Notes: generated by a model not told the origin, from the sequence alone. A stretch of 64,000 nucleotides of DNA from Adiantum capillus-veneris (GCA_014529385.2 CM043960.1:118240043-118304042), one strand, 5' to 3'. Positions 43,266 to 55,798 are shown, counted from the stretch's first letter. Translations and numbers: made by a program.

Positions 43266-44457
43266 ATCTTTGCCGTCTGTTTAAGGCGCTTACATAAGGA
43301 TGCATGTTTCAAGACATCAATGCAAGTCCCATTTCTTAATTCAAAGGGCCGTATATGCGTGGGAGCAAATTCCTATACTTAATCACACAAGAGTTTAGGC
43401 TATGGTTGCATCAGTCAAGAATTACACATCTGTTTATGGATCGACATGCGTAATTTCAGACAATTCTATGCATGCTTGCAGCACTCTAAGAATAATTGCA
43501 GACTTTCTATGCATGTTTGTTGTCATCTTACCTCTAGACAACTTTTCTTCACTCCTTAGGGATCAGTTTTTAAAATTTCTGTGGAAAATTGTATATACTT
43601 GTTGTTTATCGTGATTGTGTTGGTTAAAGATGAGGGTGATCCTGTACATGCAAATTAGTATCTATACTGTATGAGATTAATTCCTGGCAATGCGGAAATA
43701 TTTTACTGGTTAATTTAGCTGATAAAGACCTTGCTGGCCAACTTCTGCCAAGTACAGCTAGTTCGGTTAGTTTGCATGGCTCAGGTGAGGCTTTTGCACC
43801 TGACAAGCTTCTTTTTTGCAAGGGTGATAAAGCAGGGATGCTGTTGTGTTTTGGTGCTACCACTCACAACCTGTGAAAATGTGAACTTGGAAAGAACATT
43901 GAGGGGATAGAATGCATGTACAAAAGCAGCTTTGTAAAAAGTGATTCAGTGTCTGGTTTTCTTGCCATGTAGTGTTCAGTATTGGCTTATTTACAAAAAA
44001 TACATATCACGAGGATAAGTTCTGAAAGCTGGACAGCTCGAAAACTCAAATTTCTCTTCTAGTTGTAGATTAAGCAAGCAAATGGACTTTGTTGCTGAGA
44101 TGTTAAATGGTACTCTTATGAGATGAGAATAAGTGTATCCTGTGATGTTATTTTCTTAAAGAGGTTGGACAGTAAGATTCTCTGGAAGGAAAGTATTCTT
44201 GCTTGACTTGCATCTATTTTCTGACACAGTGGTTTTCTTGAGTTTCAGGTGACAATTGCAACATATATGTGATTCTTGAAGAAGAGCTAGTTTTCTGTGC
44301 AATGATATGTAATGCCAATCCAATGTTATAATCACCGCCGTTTCTATATCTTGAAACTGGAAACTGAAGAGCTTTTGATCAGACTTGCATTTCATAGGAA
44401 AGAAGGATTTTGAGCACCGAAGTTTGGGAACTTAGGGCTCACAGGTGTAAGTAAAGG
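43266..44457. other. No supported gene
   Basis: A/T-rich sequence that could be intron or 3' region of the pseudogene. A short reading stretch near 43720-43875 (LLPSTASSVSLHGSGEAFAP) is not recognised. Confidence 0.5.
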
Positions 44458-44740
44458 ATGCACTTGCTGTCCCAGTTCTGTTTGAGAGTTGATCGTATCA
44501 TGGAGGCAGTTCGTACAGATGGCCAACAATGGGAGGGTAAAGTGTCTAGGAGTAGTGAATGGTGTGAGGGTGAAGTGGAAGTGGAAGTTGAGGTTGATGT
44601 TTATGTTATGCCCACCAAGGGGGAGCGCTGCCCAAAAATTTTAGGAAGACCATGGTTGATGGCCATGCAAGTTAGGCACGACTGGGGCACCAGGATGCTT
44701 GAGTTGAAGCCGCACAGAGTCGGAGGAAGACCAAGGTAGT
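44458..44740 (+). pseudogene. Retroelement protease fragment
   Basis: The frame ends with CPKILGRPWLMAMQVRHDWGTR, the closing motif of Gypsy retropepsins (ILGRPWL followed by a Trp-Gly loop). A Val/Glu repeat precedes it. The catalytic DTG half and the rest of the element are missing. The coding-like sequence continues about 100 bp in a shifted frame. Confidence 0.6.
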
Positions 44741-45771
44741 TCTCTACGTCATGAAGATGGACAAGTAGGAGAACATGGAGTTGGAGACCTCAGTGGATGA
44801 GTTTAGCTCATCAGATTATTCAATCACCACCGACAAATAAGCAATAGTTCAAATGAAGAGGTAATGGATCTTAATTTGACAGAACCAAACAATGAGGCAT
44901 ACCATGAATGGATGCTTTCATGGTTACGACGCTTTATTCATCAGAGATGTCCTCTCTCAAGCTTAACAATTTTACAACTCACTGTGATCTTCTTTACAGT
45001 TGGGGTAAGAGGGAGAGGGGAAAAGCCAATTGCATGTAAGATACGGCATTCATATTTTGAGTGAGACCATGCGAGTTGCAACATGCATTAGTAGGGCTAC
45101 TGGTTGTTAGAGTTCAGCCTTCAGCATGTAGAAGCATTCCTCCTCAGTAAAGGCCTTTTCTAGGAGGTTGTGGCATAAGTGATCTAGATGGTGCCCTTAA
45201 GCAAAAGGCACGGAAAAACTATCAATCCATCTCCTTGAAGAAAATGTAGCCAAATAAACCTACTTCAAAAGTGTTGAAGAAGATGCTAGTGTTGTCGAAA
45301 CACTTATCTCTGAATAAAAAGGTTGCAAATAAATATATCCCCCTTTAGGTCCAACAACCACATACTTGCTCCCCTTGTGTGAAGGCATGGCATCATGACT
45401 ACATCTAGGAAAACCAAAGCAATCCAACTCTAGGGTAAACAAGGGTAAGGATGGGGAGGTCATAGACCAGGGTCCATAGCCTCCACATACCCCAAACTAG
45501 AGAGAAATTAGGAAAAACCAACAAGATTTTTCTCTCTCAATCAAATCCAAAACATCACCGGATCAGCCATATCCGAGCATTTAAGATGGTCTTGATGGCA
45601 CCTACTAGGGATACCATGTCAAAGGTGGCAGTCACAAATGCAATAAAGATAAGAGCTGGCTCATGATCCAGCGGACACCTTGAGTCAATATAGAACACTT
45701 GCAATGCCACATACATGAGCAAGGCACTTGTGGAGAAGAGAGATCACTAAGGTGGAAAGAGATAGGACATC

Positions 45772-45828
<57 letters not shown>

Positions 45829-48230
45829 TCGTAAAGGATTTGCTTGGTGATAACAAGCTACTTCTACAAGTGACCAAGGGTGGTCAGGCATACAGTTGGC
45901 ATGCCCAATGGATAGACCCGAGGTATTGACATTGCCAAGTGCTTTTGCACATGAGACCACTTGAAACAACTAGGAACCAATCGAGCAAGAACAAGAAAAT
46001 CAAAACTAGAACCTCTGGGGTATCGGACTAGAGATCTCCTGATGTGTTCCTCTCTTATTTTTGCTCAATGATGGATGCCCAAAAACGTAGATCTGGACTT
46101 TGCTTAATACACTAGGGTTGCCTCCTCTGCATGTTCTCCATACCAAGCAAAAATGCTAGGGCATGCTACCTATTGGCCTCTAATTGCTACACTCCTGGAC
46201 ACCCAAGGGAGGGTGCCCCTAGGGCTGAATTGTATGCTAAGAGGTTTCCCCCCTACCCACCTATATAGTCCCAAACCCGTACTACCCTACCGAGCCATCT
46301 CCTAGATATAAATCACAAAAAATGGGAGAAATAGAAAAATAGGAGGCTACTAGCCCTACGGCCCTGGGAAGGCACTAGGACTACAAAGGGGAAAATAGCC
46401 TAAGGATATAAGAGACTACATGGCCATGCAACCAAGCCAAAAATCTTAGCTAAAAATGGGGTCCTATCTCATGAGAAAACAACCTCGCACTAGCAGGGAA
46501 CAACCACAAACTAGCCCTCACTTCCTAAACGCCTATCCCTGGGAGAAACTGGGACTGACTAGACAAATCTAGAAAGATTCATGAACTCTGACACATACGT
46601 TCCCAAGATACTCATGGTAGAATTTTCTACATGAGTTTGCTATGTAATTTTTAAGTGATAGTCTATTTTCAACCTCCACTTCTTGGTGGAGTACAAAAAA
46701 AAATATAAAAAAATCACATTTTTAAAGAGAATAGTGCATGGTTTAGGGTAAAGGAGCCAATTTAGAGACAAGTTTGTCATTAGCTAATCATTTTTAATAT
46801 TTTTGGGGGAGATTTTGCAAATGCAACCATTTTGAATATTTAGACATTGCAACCAAATCCTCATGAAAAGGCAAATTAGATGATACCAAGATTGATATGT
46901 TTTAGATTTTGATGCTCCATTTGAGAAAACTCAATTTTGAGGTTTTTTGAAGCATTAGCTTTTCAACAAATCACAACAAGACACATAAGCAAGATTTTAA
47001 GAATATGTCAAATGTTTGGTCTCTAAACTAGGGGTGGATCCATTCTTAACTTGGGGGTCAAATTCTTTTGTCTCCAAATTGGCTCCTTTACCATATAACA
47101 AGAAAACATGCAACAAAGCAACATTTTGGGTCAAGACCCCTGGTATGTACATGATAGAAAACTTCTTCCATACATGTCACATTGTGCATTGTTGCATCCA
47201 TTCCCATACATCAAAAAGAGTTAAGAGTTGCACTTCATATTATTCACATGCCATGGCATCATAACACATGGATTGAAACTAGTCAAACACAAACTTGTGG
47301 TGGGGTTGTGTGTGGGGGTCCCCACGGGGGGGGGGGGGGCAGGCTCAATTGTTGGAGACATAGAATTTGATCCATGATAAGACCCAAATATAAAAGAGGG
47401 TCACAAATAAACTCCCAATGGGTGGAAGTAGGGCTCCCCAATCTCAAAAAAATAAAAATTCTTTCAATACATCTCAAATGCATAACTGAAGTGCAGAGTG
47501 AGCTTAGGAAATGAAAAGCCTCAACGTAATATCCTTGAGGCTTCTTCTCTGTGAAATTCAGCGATGAAGTAGCCGTGGTCAAAGCCATTTCCAAAAGCCC
47601 ATGATTTTTGAATCGATTGCCGGTTTGCGTTTTTCCTTTGGAACCTTCCTTTGAATCCCCTTATCCATTTCAAGACTTATCTCTAGTATGGGTTACAGCT
47701 ATTAGTGGAAAAGTCGTATTAGCAATAGGACAGATGGATACAGAATAGAAGATTTCACAGAAGGGTAATGAAAAGGCACAAGAATACGAACAGCCTAACC
47801 TCAAAAAGGAATCAATAAGGAAAATGGATAAACCTATCAAGCCCATCCTAGCAATAGCAAGGCCACCCCCGGTTATCGCTTCACATCCACTGCCTAGAAA
47901 AAACCGCCATCTCCTCTAGTCAGAAGATTGTCTTGTCTCCATTGTTTGGGAAGAAATTTGAAGGGTGGCACCAAGTCTTCAATATTTCATGCAAGCATTT
48001 TAAATCCCAGGCGCGGGCAGCATGGCAGATGAAAGAAGCCCCACCAGATTTTCCCATTTTCCCCATTCTTTAAAATAATATATTTGAGGTTCTCCGATAT
48101 GTTAACCTAGAAACCCTCAAGGTTCCAGAAGGGAATGGGATTGATCCAATGGAGGAGAGTAGCAAGAAAGAGAGCATGGAAGAAGAATCTCTAGAGGTTG
48201 AGTTTGTACCCCTCTCACATTAATGAAGAG
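44741..48230. other. Largely anonymous sequence
   Basis: No gene is supported. Contains a (GA)n run at 45775-45824, a G run near 47324-47339, and imperfect inverted repeats at 46749-46771 and 47068-47090 (22 of 23 bases). From about 47900 to 48225 a frame with EESSKKESMEEESLEVEFVPLS-like residues may be the tail of a LINE ORF1. Confidence 0.5.
45775..45824. repeat. (GA)n microsatellite
   Basis: A near-perfect dinucleotide run of about 50 bp. Confidence 0.95.
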
Positions 48231-48239
48231 CTAGTATTC

Positions 48240-48690
48240 TAGTCTTGGAATGTGAAGGGGATTAAAACCCGAACAAAAATCTCCCTTTTCTAGGAGGAAG
48301 CCAGAAAATACAAGGGTGTTAATTTTTGGGCTATCCAAGAACATCACCTAGATGCTTCTAGCAAAAGACGTCAACCAGTGCGGACCAATTTGGTCTTCTA
48401 TGGAGAAGGGGTGAATGGATTCAGTGGAGTTCTCTTGATTGTGGACAAAGATCTTGAACCAGATTCAATCATCCCTCTAGGAGAGATCTAGGAGTTAAGG
48501 TTAAGTGGGAAGATTAGCATATTACCATCATTAACACATATGGTTGGTCCTTGCTCAGTAAAGGAAAGAGAAAAGCTATGGGAAAAGACGTTCATATGGA
48601 AGGGGAGTGGCTTTTGGTTGGAGACTTTAATGTGGTGAAGAAGAGAAGAGACAGAATTGGAGCATCAAACATGCTAGTCTCGGGGGGGGT
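48240..48690 (+). pseudogene. LINE endonuclease (EEP) domain, 5' part
   Basis: Readable in two frames: SWNVKGIKTRTKISLF, WAIQEHHLDASSKR, GVNGFSGVLLIVDKD, then INTYGWSLLSKGKRKAMG and LLVGDFNVVKKRRDR. The GDFN motif is the catalytic core of apurinic-endonuclease-like LINE nucleases. In-frame stops near 48294 and 48489 disable it. Confidence 0.78.
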
Positions 48691-48692
48691 GG

Positions 48693-49565
48693 TTCACTTA
48701 ATAATTATGTGACTATCACGTGAGTGCAGGAGAAGGGTTTATTTATTTTTATTTTTCTCACATTTTCACATATAGAAGGGTACCATGATATGAAATTGGG
48801 GAAAAAAAATTACAGATCAAATAGGAAAAGGGTGTATTTTATTTGTTAGTAATTCACAAATAAGGAGTTTTAAAAATAGTCATTGAACGCAGGCAATAGA
48901 CACAGTTTATACATAGGGAAACCCCCCCTCCCCCACCCGCGAGATGCTAGCTGGATCTTAAAGATCCAAATGGAGAAGTCTTTGTGAGAAATGGGCCTTA
49001 ATTTACTTGTGAGAGGCTAAGCCATGGAGCAACACGCCTAAGCACATACACCAACCTTCAATATGTTGGTACGGCTTCTCGGCTAGACCGATGCTATTGC
49101 TCTCATCAAGCCGATTGGCGAGGGGGCGGGGTCACTTAATAATTATGTGACTATCACGTGGGTGCAGCAGAAGGGGTTATTTTTTTTTTTTCTCACATTT
49201 TCACATATAGAAGGGTACCATGATATGAAATTGGGAGAAACATGTATAGATCAAATAGGAAACGGGTGTATTTTATTTGTAAAAAATTCACAGATAAGAG
49301 TTTTTAAAAATAGTCATTGAACGCACGCGATAAACAAAATTTATACATAGTAAACACAACCCCCGCCCCCCACCCCCGAGATGCTAGCTGGATCTTAAAG
49401 ATCCAAATGGAGAAGTCTCTGTGCGAAATGGGCCATAATTGACTTGTGGGAGGAAAATCCATGGAGCAACATGCCTGAGTTCACATACACCAACCTTCAA
49501 TATGTTTGTATGCCTTCTCGGCTAGACTGATGCTATTTCTCTCATCAAGCTGATCGGCTTCCCCC
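48693..49565 (+). repeat. Tandem duplication (about 440 bp) in the LINE
   Basis: The two copies begin GTCACTTAATAATTATGTGAC (about 48703 and 49131) and both run through a C-rich tract and GATGCTAGCTGGATCTTAAA to TCTCATCAAGC. The last part of each is endonuclease coding sequence. The first 250 bp look noncoding and may be an insertion that was duplicated together with the flank. Confidence 0.85.
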
Positions 49566-50683
49566 ATGGTTTGAGCTAAAGGTGGTTACTTCACACTGTC
49601 TTTCAGACCAATTTCCATTAAGTACTAAATTTAAAAAACCAAATAGGAATATCATTGCCCCCAAGGGGCAAAGAGATTACTCTCATTTGGGGCTCACCTC
49701 CTCAAGGACCCGCTCTTCAAAAGCCTCACTCACAAAGCTCTCGGTAAGCTTCGGAAAGATGTGGAGTCAGGAAGCCCTAGGGCTTGGGACATATTCACCA
49801 AGAAAATGCAAAACGCAATTAAAATTGCAGGTTTGAGAAGAAAGAAGTACGTTGAGGGGCACCTTAAACAACTTGCAGATGAAGTGGAGCTAGTAGCCCC
49901 CAAAAAGCAAAAAGGTTCCGCCTTGGAGACTGAACACAAAAGATGGCTTGAAGTTAAAATGGACTTGACTGACCACCAACTTGAGGAGGTGAGGAAGGCC
50001 AGAATCCTATCTAGAGAAACCTTTCTCCATTCAGAGGAGTCCAATAAGGTTCACTTCTTTAGGGCCCTCAAAGGCAAAAGGAATAGGGGCCTGGTTCACT
50101 CACTCACAAATGGGAATGGAAAGGAGGTCAAGAATCCAGATAAAATGGCACAATTGATTCTTAGCCACTTAAAACAAATTATAGGACAGCCCAAGGATCA
50201 CTCCTCTCAGGTTGATCTTTCCATGAATACTCTTCTTAGCAGCATCAAAAGAAGGATTCCCCTCTCTGAAGCCAACCCTCTGGAAAATCCGTTTACCAAG
50301 GATGAATGCCCTCTTGCATTACAAGATCTTGGCAAAGAGAGGTCCCCTAACTGGGATGGGTTGACTATTGAATCCTTCAAAGAAGTTTGGGATGATATAA
50401 AGTTCCCCATGATGCAAATGGCTAACCAAGCCCTAGTTGATGCAGTCTTAGACTTGAGCATTGAAAGGGGCCTCATCAAGCCTATCCCCAAACAAGTCTG
50501 TTGCTCCCATCTGAAGCATTGGTTCCCCATAACAATGATGTCAATTTATTATAAAATTATGGCCAAAATCAGCTCAAGCTTTCCCCCCTCCTTGACAAAG
50601 TCCTCACACCTCACCAGCATGGTTTTATTAAGGGAAGGTACATATACAATAACATTTTGGTAGCCGGTATTGAATATGATGCT
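49566..50683 (+). pseudogene. LINE linker and reverse transcriptase N-terminus
   Basis: The long frame (to 50663) covers the endonuclease-RT linker (DIFTKKMQNAIKIAGLRRKKYVEGHL; FLHSEESNKVHFFRALKGKRN) and RT blocks 0-1 (LQDLGKERSPNWDGLTIESF, IERGLIKPIPKQ, HWFPITMMSIYYKIMAK). A frameshift near 50590 shifts the next block (HQHGFIKGR) into another frame. The catalytic YxDD is absent because element E cuts in first. Confidence 0.85.
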
Positions 50684-51074
50684 TGTTGGGGTTCAGCAAC
50701 ACATGAATCCTTCTCTCACACATGCTCTCAGATTGAGAAATAAACTCTCAATACATGATCAAATTCAGTCAAACACAGAATAGATAACATTTCAAACAGA
50801 GCAAAACAGAGCCAAGAGCAAGTTCAGACACAACAAGAAAACTTCATAGATAGAGCTAAATACATCTCATGTGTGTGGTTCTTTCATACCCATGACCTAT
50901 ACTCTTAAAGAGAGTTGCAAGTGTTCTAACTAAATATTCTTCGCATATAATACATCCAAGTCAGCACAGTTCAACCAAGCAACATTCGACTAAGCATAAT
51001 TCCAACTCAGCAAAATCTGATTCAACATTAATCTGATTGAGCACCATTTTGGCTAATTAATTACCCTTTCAACA
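50684..51074 (-). repeat. 3' LTR of element E
   Basis: A 391-bp segment with TGTTG/CAACA ends. There is no matching direct repeat at both sides, consistent with one LTR of a longer element whose other end is outside the window. A canonical purine tract was not recognised next to it. Confidence 0.6.
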
Positions 51075-51880
51075 AATGGCACATTCCGGTGGTGGATTTT
51101 GTAGAAATCTGACCCAAATTTACATATCCATTGATCCAAAATACAATGTGACCACAAAACAAGTTCAAAAAGATACATATGCTACTCAGTCTGAAAATGC
51201 TAAACCACTATTTTATTTCTCCATAGCTTGAGAAACAGCACCACCTTCAGCTTCAAGAAAGGGAACTTCCACTTGCTCAGAATTATCGACAGCTAAAATG
51301 TCTTTAGGGATGTTCAAAGAGTAGACCATGACTTTGGAATGGAAAGTGAACAATGAGTTGGAGCAGTTGGCTAGCAAAAATGTAGAATTGCAGGTGTAAA
51401 ATATGATGTTTGACCAAAGACTTAAGCCCTTGTTGGATATGGAAAAGCAGGTGCTGAGTCAAGAAGAGTTAAATGTTAATGGGTTGTTAATGTCAGAAGG
51501 GAATGTGCAAGTTCTTAGGCAACAACTCAAGAATGGAATGTAGGAGGCATGGAAATGAATGAGAGACATGTTGACTACTTTGTTAAAGCACCCATATGAA
51601 ATGGTGAAAACTGGTTTTGTCAGTGCCCATGAGGCTGATGTACTGATGGAGGTAGATCAACTCAAGAAGTAAAGAGAGTATTGGACTAAGCAGGTACAGG
51701 AACTTAAAGCAAAACAAAAGGAGAAACTAGTAATTAAAGAGGAGCAACAGTATGCAGAGCAGGCTAAGTGTTCAAAAAAGCTATTGCAAGAGATAGACAA
51801 CCAAGAATTAGAATAGAAGGTGAGTGTTGAGCCACAAATGGAAATAGATGAAGATGTCTTAGCAAATTTTGCAGTACCAA
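51075..51880 (+). pseudogene. Coiled-coil coding segment in opposite orientation, element E
   Basis: Plus-strand frames read like protein with Leu/Glu/Lys heptads (NNELEQLASKNVELQV, LLDMEKQVLSQEELNVNG, QVQELKAKQKEKLVIKEEQ) interrupted by TAA/TAG/TGA at several points. The minus-strand coiled-coil ORF ends where this one meets it, near 51880. Probably a local inversion of one gene; a second element fragment is the alternative. Confidence 0.45.
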
Positions 51881-53710
51881 CCTTCACCAATTCACTTTTA
51901 TGTTGCATCAAAACATCCTGCATCTCATCCCTATGCTTGATCTTCAAATCCTCCATTTTCAAACTCAAATTATTCACAATGTCAGCCTGCTCTTGCAATA
52001 ACACCTGTGCTTCCCCTGTTTTAGACATTGACTGCATTTGATTGTCCATTTGCATCTGTTGCCTGATCATAAACTTCTGAACCTATGCTAACACCTGCAA
52101 AGCCATCCCTACATTTCGATGGCAACATTCCCTTGAGCCTTCTTAACAGTTCCAGGTTCAAAGCCCAATTGTCTCACTTCTTTGAACACTTCAGTTTCTA
52201 TCTTTCTTTTCTTTGACAAAGTAAAGACCTTTCCCAATTTGGTTGGTGTTTGCAGCTTTTCATTAGAGTTAATGATTGGAATATCCAACTTCTTCATGGA
52301 TTCAACCATTTCTTAGTTATGCACAGCCTTTAATGTCTCCTCCTCTGAATATCCACCCTGTACCAAAAAGCTAAAAGATGACATCTTTTCCTGATCTCCA
52401 CCTACTAGCAGCTCCACTTTTTGACTTGAAGTTTGATTCATCTTCAGCACTTCTGTTTTGCCCAATAAACTTGTGCATGGCTGGTCATTTTCATCCTTAT
52501 CTACATTGAGTACTTTGTGAGGAAAACTAGTGACAAAGCTGCTAAGCTTTCCTCTTATCTGACATATAGCAGAGATCTTGTCATACATCCAATTAGCCCA
52601 ATTCACCTTACCTCCCTACTCTGCAACACAATGGACCATCGTTCTCCTTTCACATATAGTCAAACTTTATCAAGAAGCCCAATCTCTCCAAATACCACTT
52701 TAACTGCTCTCTTCTCACATAGTTCACATTCTTTAGCATATAGTATTTCCTACCACCCTGAGTAGGACCAAAATCTTTCTTCAACAAGGCTTCAAAAAAT
52801 TTAGGAATTGTAATGATACCCTTTAATGGTAGTTTAAACAACTATGCTACCAATTCATAGGTGAAAGATAATGTGCTTGAGATCATACCCTTGGTCTTTT
52901 TGAGAATGTCCAGTTGCGACTTTGCATAATAATTGTCCAGCTGTGACGTTGCATAATAATTGTTCGTCCATTCATCCCATGGAAAAGATGCAAATTCTTG
53001 CAATTCAATTCTTTGTAACCACACTACATTAGCCTTTGTCTTGATATCTAAGGATACCTTAAAATCTGTGAATGGATCATGAAGGACTGCTGAAGCTTTG
53101 CTGTGATGAGGGGAGTTTCTACATCAGCATCGTCTTCACCCGAGTCTTCTTCTTCCTTTGGGCTACTGACATTGACGCTCACCACATGTCCCTTGCACTG
53201 CATTTGTCTTGGTGGTTCATCATTATCTAACTCCGGTTGCATAGCACTGGTCGGGTTCCCTCTCACCATGCCTGAAGGTAGGTGTATAGTGGGTGTATAA
53301 TCGGGTGACAACATATGGTAAGGTTGAGTGTGACAGAGGTGATGGCTCACACCTGCGATTAGTACACCTTGATTTGCACTCTCCACTACTAGTACCCACT
53401 GAGTGATGCTATCAATTAATGGGGAATCAACCCGCACTTCAAAGTTTATTTTAAAATTTCCCTCATTAATAACTCCGACCCACCAAAATCTGATCTGCAA
53501 AAATTTGACTTCAGGTACTCCAAAAAACCAACTTGTCAGCTTTGAACTCTGGTTCCTCTGGCCTGCTATTGAACTGTTTTGTATGGCACAATTAAATCCA
53601 ACACTATTTTTGATCATATCCTTTTGAAAAGATTGATGAGCTCCAAACCTTCTACCAATACTACTATCTGGAAACTGTTTTGGTTGAATCAATTCTGCTA
53701 ATGTGGACAT
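51881..53710 (-). pseudogene. Unidentified post-integrase ORFs of element E
   Basis: Minus-strand frames 53710-53048, 53024-52650, 52606-52313, 52309-52109 and 52070-51881 follow the integrase C-terminus. Part 1 has WFFGVPEVKFLQIRFWWVGV and an acidic KEEEDSGEDDADVE segment. Part 2 has FKLPLKGIITIPKFFEALLKKDFG and YVRREQLKWYLERLGFLIKFDYM. The last part is a coiled coil (ADIVNNLSLKMEDLKIKHRDE). I do not recognise a family, and there is no transmembrane segment, so env is unlikely. Small frame breaks separate the parts, which were probably one or two proteins of about 600 residues. Confidence 0.45.
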
Positions 53711-53789
53711 TCTAAATGGGGTGGTTTTCCTTGAAATTTTTACAAGCTTAAACCATTAACAAGTTTATCAACTCTGGTACCACAAACAT

Positions 53790-54592
53790 TAGCAACTATG
53801 AATGCTCCCTATCCCAAATCCTGGATAATCTTATAGGGACCAACATATCTCAAAGTCAACTTGCATGGATGTGGCCCTAATCTGGAGTTATACAACATTA
53901 CCCAGTCTCCAACCTGAAAAACTTTAAACTTAACATTCATACTCACTCAAGATTTCCTCCTTCTTTGAATCACTTCAGATATATAGGAGCTAATCAGCCT
54001 ATCCTCTTCTAGCTGCATGAAATGTTTGCTCCTGTACCTGATTGACAACTTGGGACTCATTTTCTATGCACTAACTCTAAGGCTTGGAACCACAAATTCC
54101 ATAGGGACCATAGCTTCCAGACCATAAACCAATTTGAATGGAGTCATACATGTGGGGACCTTGAAGATTGTCCTAAAAGACCATAATGCTGAATCAAGCT
54201 TTTGATCCCAATCTTTCTTGTTGTCTTGAACATTTTTCTTCAGTATCCTCACCAAGGTCTTATTTGTGCTTTCAGCCTGTCCATTAACTTGGGGATGATA
54301 AACTGTGGAATTTTTTTGCATAATCATATGAGTTTTTGTTAACTCAACAATCACCTCATTGAGAAAATGGCTTCCTCTATCACTCACCAACTCCATAGAA
54401 CATCGAAAACTAGTCATGATGTTATGATAGAGAAATCTAGCTACACTCTAAGCTTTATTATCTTTAAGAGCTAAAACTTCAACCCACTTAGTACAATAAT
54501 CTGTAGCAACGAGAATGTACTTATATCCTTTACTAGTAGTGGGATTTACAAGTCCCACAAAGTCCATTCCCCACTTCTGAAAAGGATCCAGA
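53790..54592 (-). pseudogene. Integrase core and C-terminus of element E
   Basis: GMDFVGLVNPT (first Asp), VSDRGSHF (second Asp) and VNGQAESTNKT (Glu) are all preserved, followed by a C-terminal LTLRYVGPYKIIQDLG motif. A break near 54420-54450 separates the first Asp region from the rest, and stops occur after 54060. The frame joins across element F at HPILPLDPFQKWG. Confidence 0.87.
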
Positions 54593-54784
54593 TGTTGGGG
54601 TATAAAGCCCAATTTGGTCGCCCAAGTAAGAGGGCGGGCCGCCAGGTATGTACACATATTCTTTTGTAAAAACCTAATAAGAACTCACTATGCTCTACAC
54701 ATTACAGTAGAGCGAGTTCACCATATCGTCGTGCTCTTCTTCTCGCACTCTCTCTAGCGTCGCACTTCTGCTCATACTCCTTCA
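54593..54784 (+). repeat. 5' LTR of element F
   Basis: 192 bp, compact for Copia. The short CT-rich 3' end and TATA-like TATAAAG near the start may relate to its promoter. Confidence 0.95.
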
Positions 54785-54786
54785 AC

Positions 54787-54798
54787 TGGTATCAGAGC
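54787..54798 (+). other. Primer binding site of element F
   Basis: TGGTATCAGAGC, complementary to initiator Met tRNA, 2 bp after the LTR. The following 1 kb (54799-55798) is leader sequence with no supported gene. Confidence 0.93.
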
Positions 54799-55798
54799 TC
54801 AGATCGAGGCTCGGGGCAGCACTGCAGGAGGCTAGAGTCACCAACTCAGATTGGAGTGAAATTCGACAGGCGAAGACACGGCCCCAAATCTCGTGGGAGA
54901 GTAAAGGGCCTTGGTGTTGTCAGAATTTCATTCTTAGGTCATCTCGGCCACCGTTCGGCTTCGACAAAGGTCTGCGCAGGCCATTTTCGACTACGTGGTC
55001 TCGACGGGTGCAGATCTGACTCTGCAAATTTGGGGTTTTCGGCCTACGACTGCATGTGCTGAGGATATCGACACTCCGAGAGTGTTGATTTGTGGCTGTC
55101 TACACATCGAAGGACGGCTCAATGTTCTTGGAGGCGTGTCACATACAACACGGGCGTATCTACACATAGACTGTACTTCCACATGGGATGTATTGTCAGA
55201 GATGATGTATGTCTGTTGAGGGTTTGCTTGCTGTGAGTCACGCAGCAAACAACCGCCGCAGCGGTTACAGCATACAGTGGGAATTTTGTGGATGTATGAC
55301 TTTGTGGGAAGTCTATGTACTGTCAGATTTACTGCAGCCTTTGTTGAGGGTCGAGTGAGGTTTTATTGAGTTGGGGGATTCTCGAATGTTGAGATCCTTT
55401 CGGTGATACAGGTCTTGGAGCGATCCCTCGAGCACCCTTAGATAGGCAGTTAGGATGTATTGGCTGTGAGTTAGACAGTTGGGATTGCATCTTTGCTTTA
55501 CTGCCGTTGAGGCATTGTCGCAGTCTATGATTACAGGACAGTGACAGGACATTCAAAGACAGGACAGGTGCAGGACAGGTTTACCCACAGCTTACAGTGT
55601 CAGAGAGACAGTGGTTTTGAGCTGTTTTTTGGTCTGTTTTTGAGTACACCAGAGCCATTTTACAAAGGAGACTCTGCCAAAATTTATGTAGAATCTGAAG
55701 CTTTCTTGGTTCATTTGACAGGTTGATATTGGTTCAGAGGTCAGTTTACAGGGGAAACTCTGCCGAATTTTTCCCAGGAAAGTAAACTACTGTGAAGC

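Larger units (their letters stand above)
48231..50683 (+). mobile_element. LINE (L1-like) fragment cut by element E
   Basis: The plus strand shows an endonuclease domain followed by the N-terminal half of a plant LINE reverse transcriptase. It stops abruptly at 50683 where the minus-strand LTR of element E starts; the remaining RT should lie beyond E. An approximately 440-bp tandem duplication lies in the endonuclease. Confidence 0.85.

Noticed and set aside
53048-53710. env-like gene in element E
   Set aside because: No signal peptide, transmembrane helix or furin-like site could be seen.
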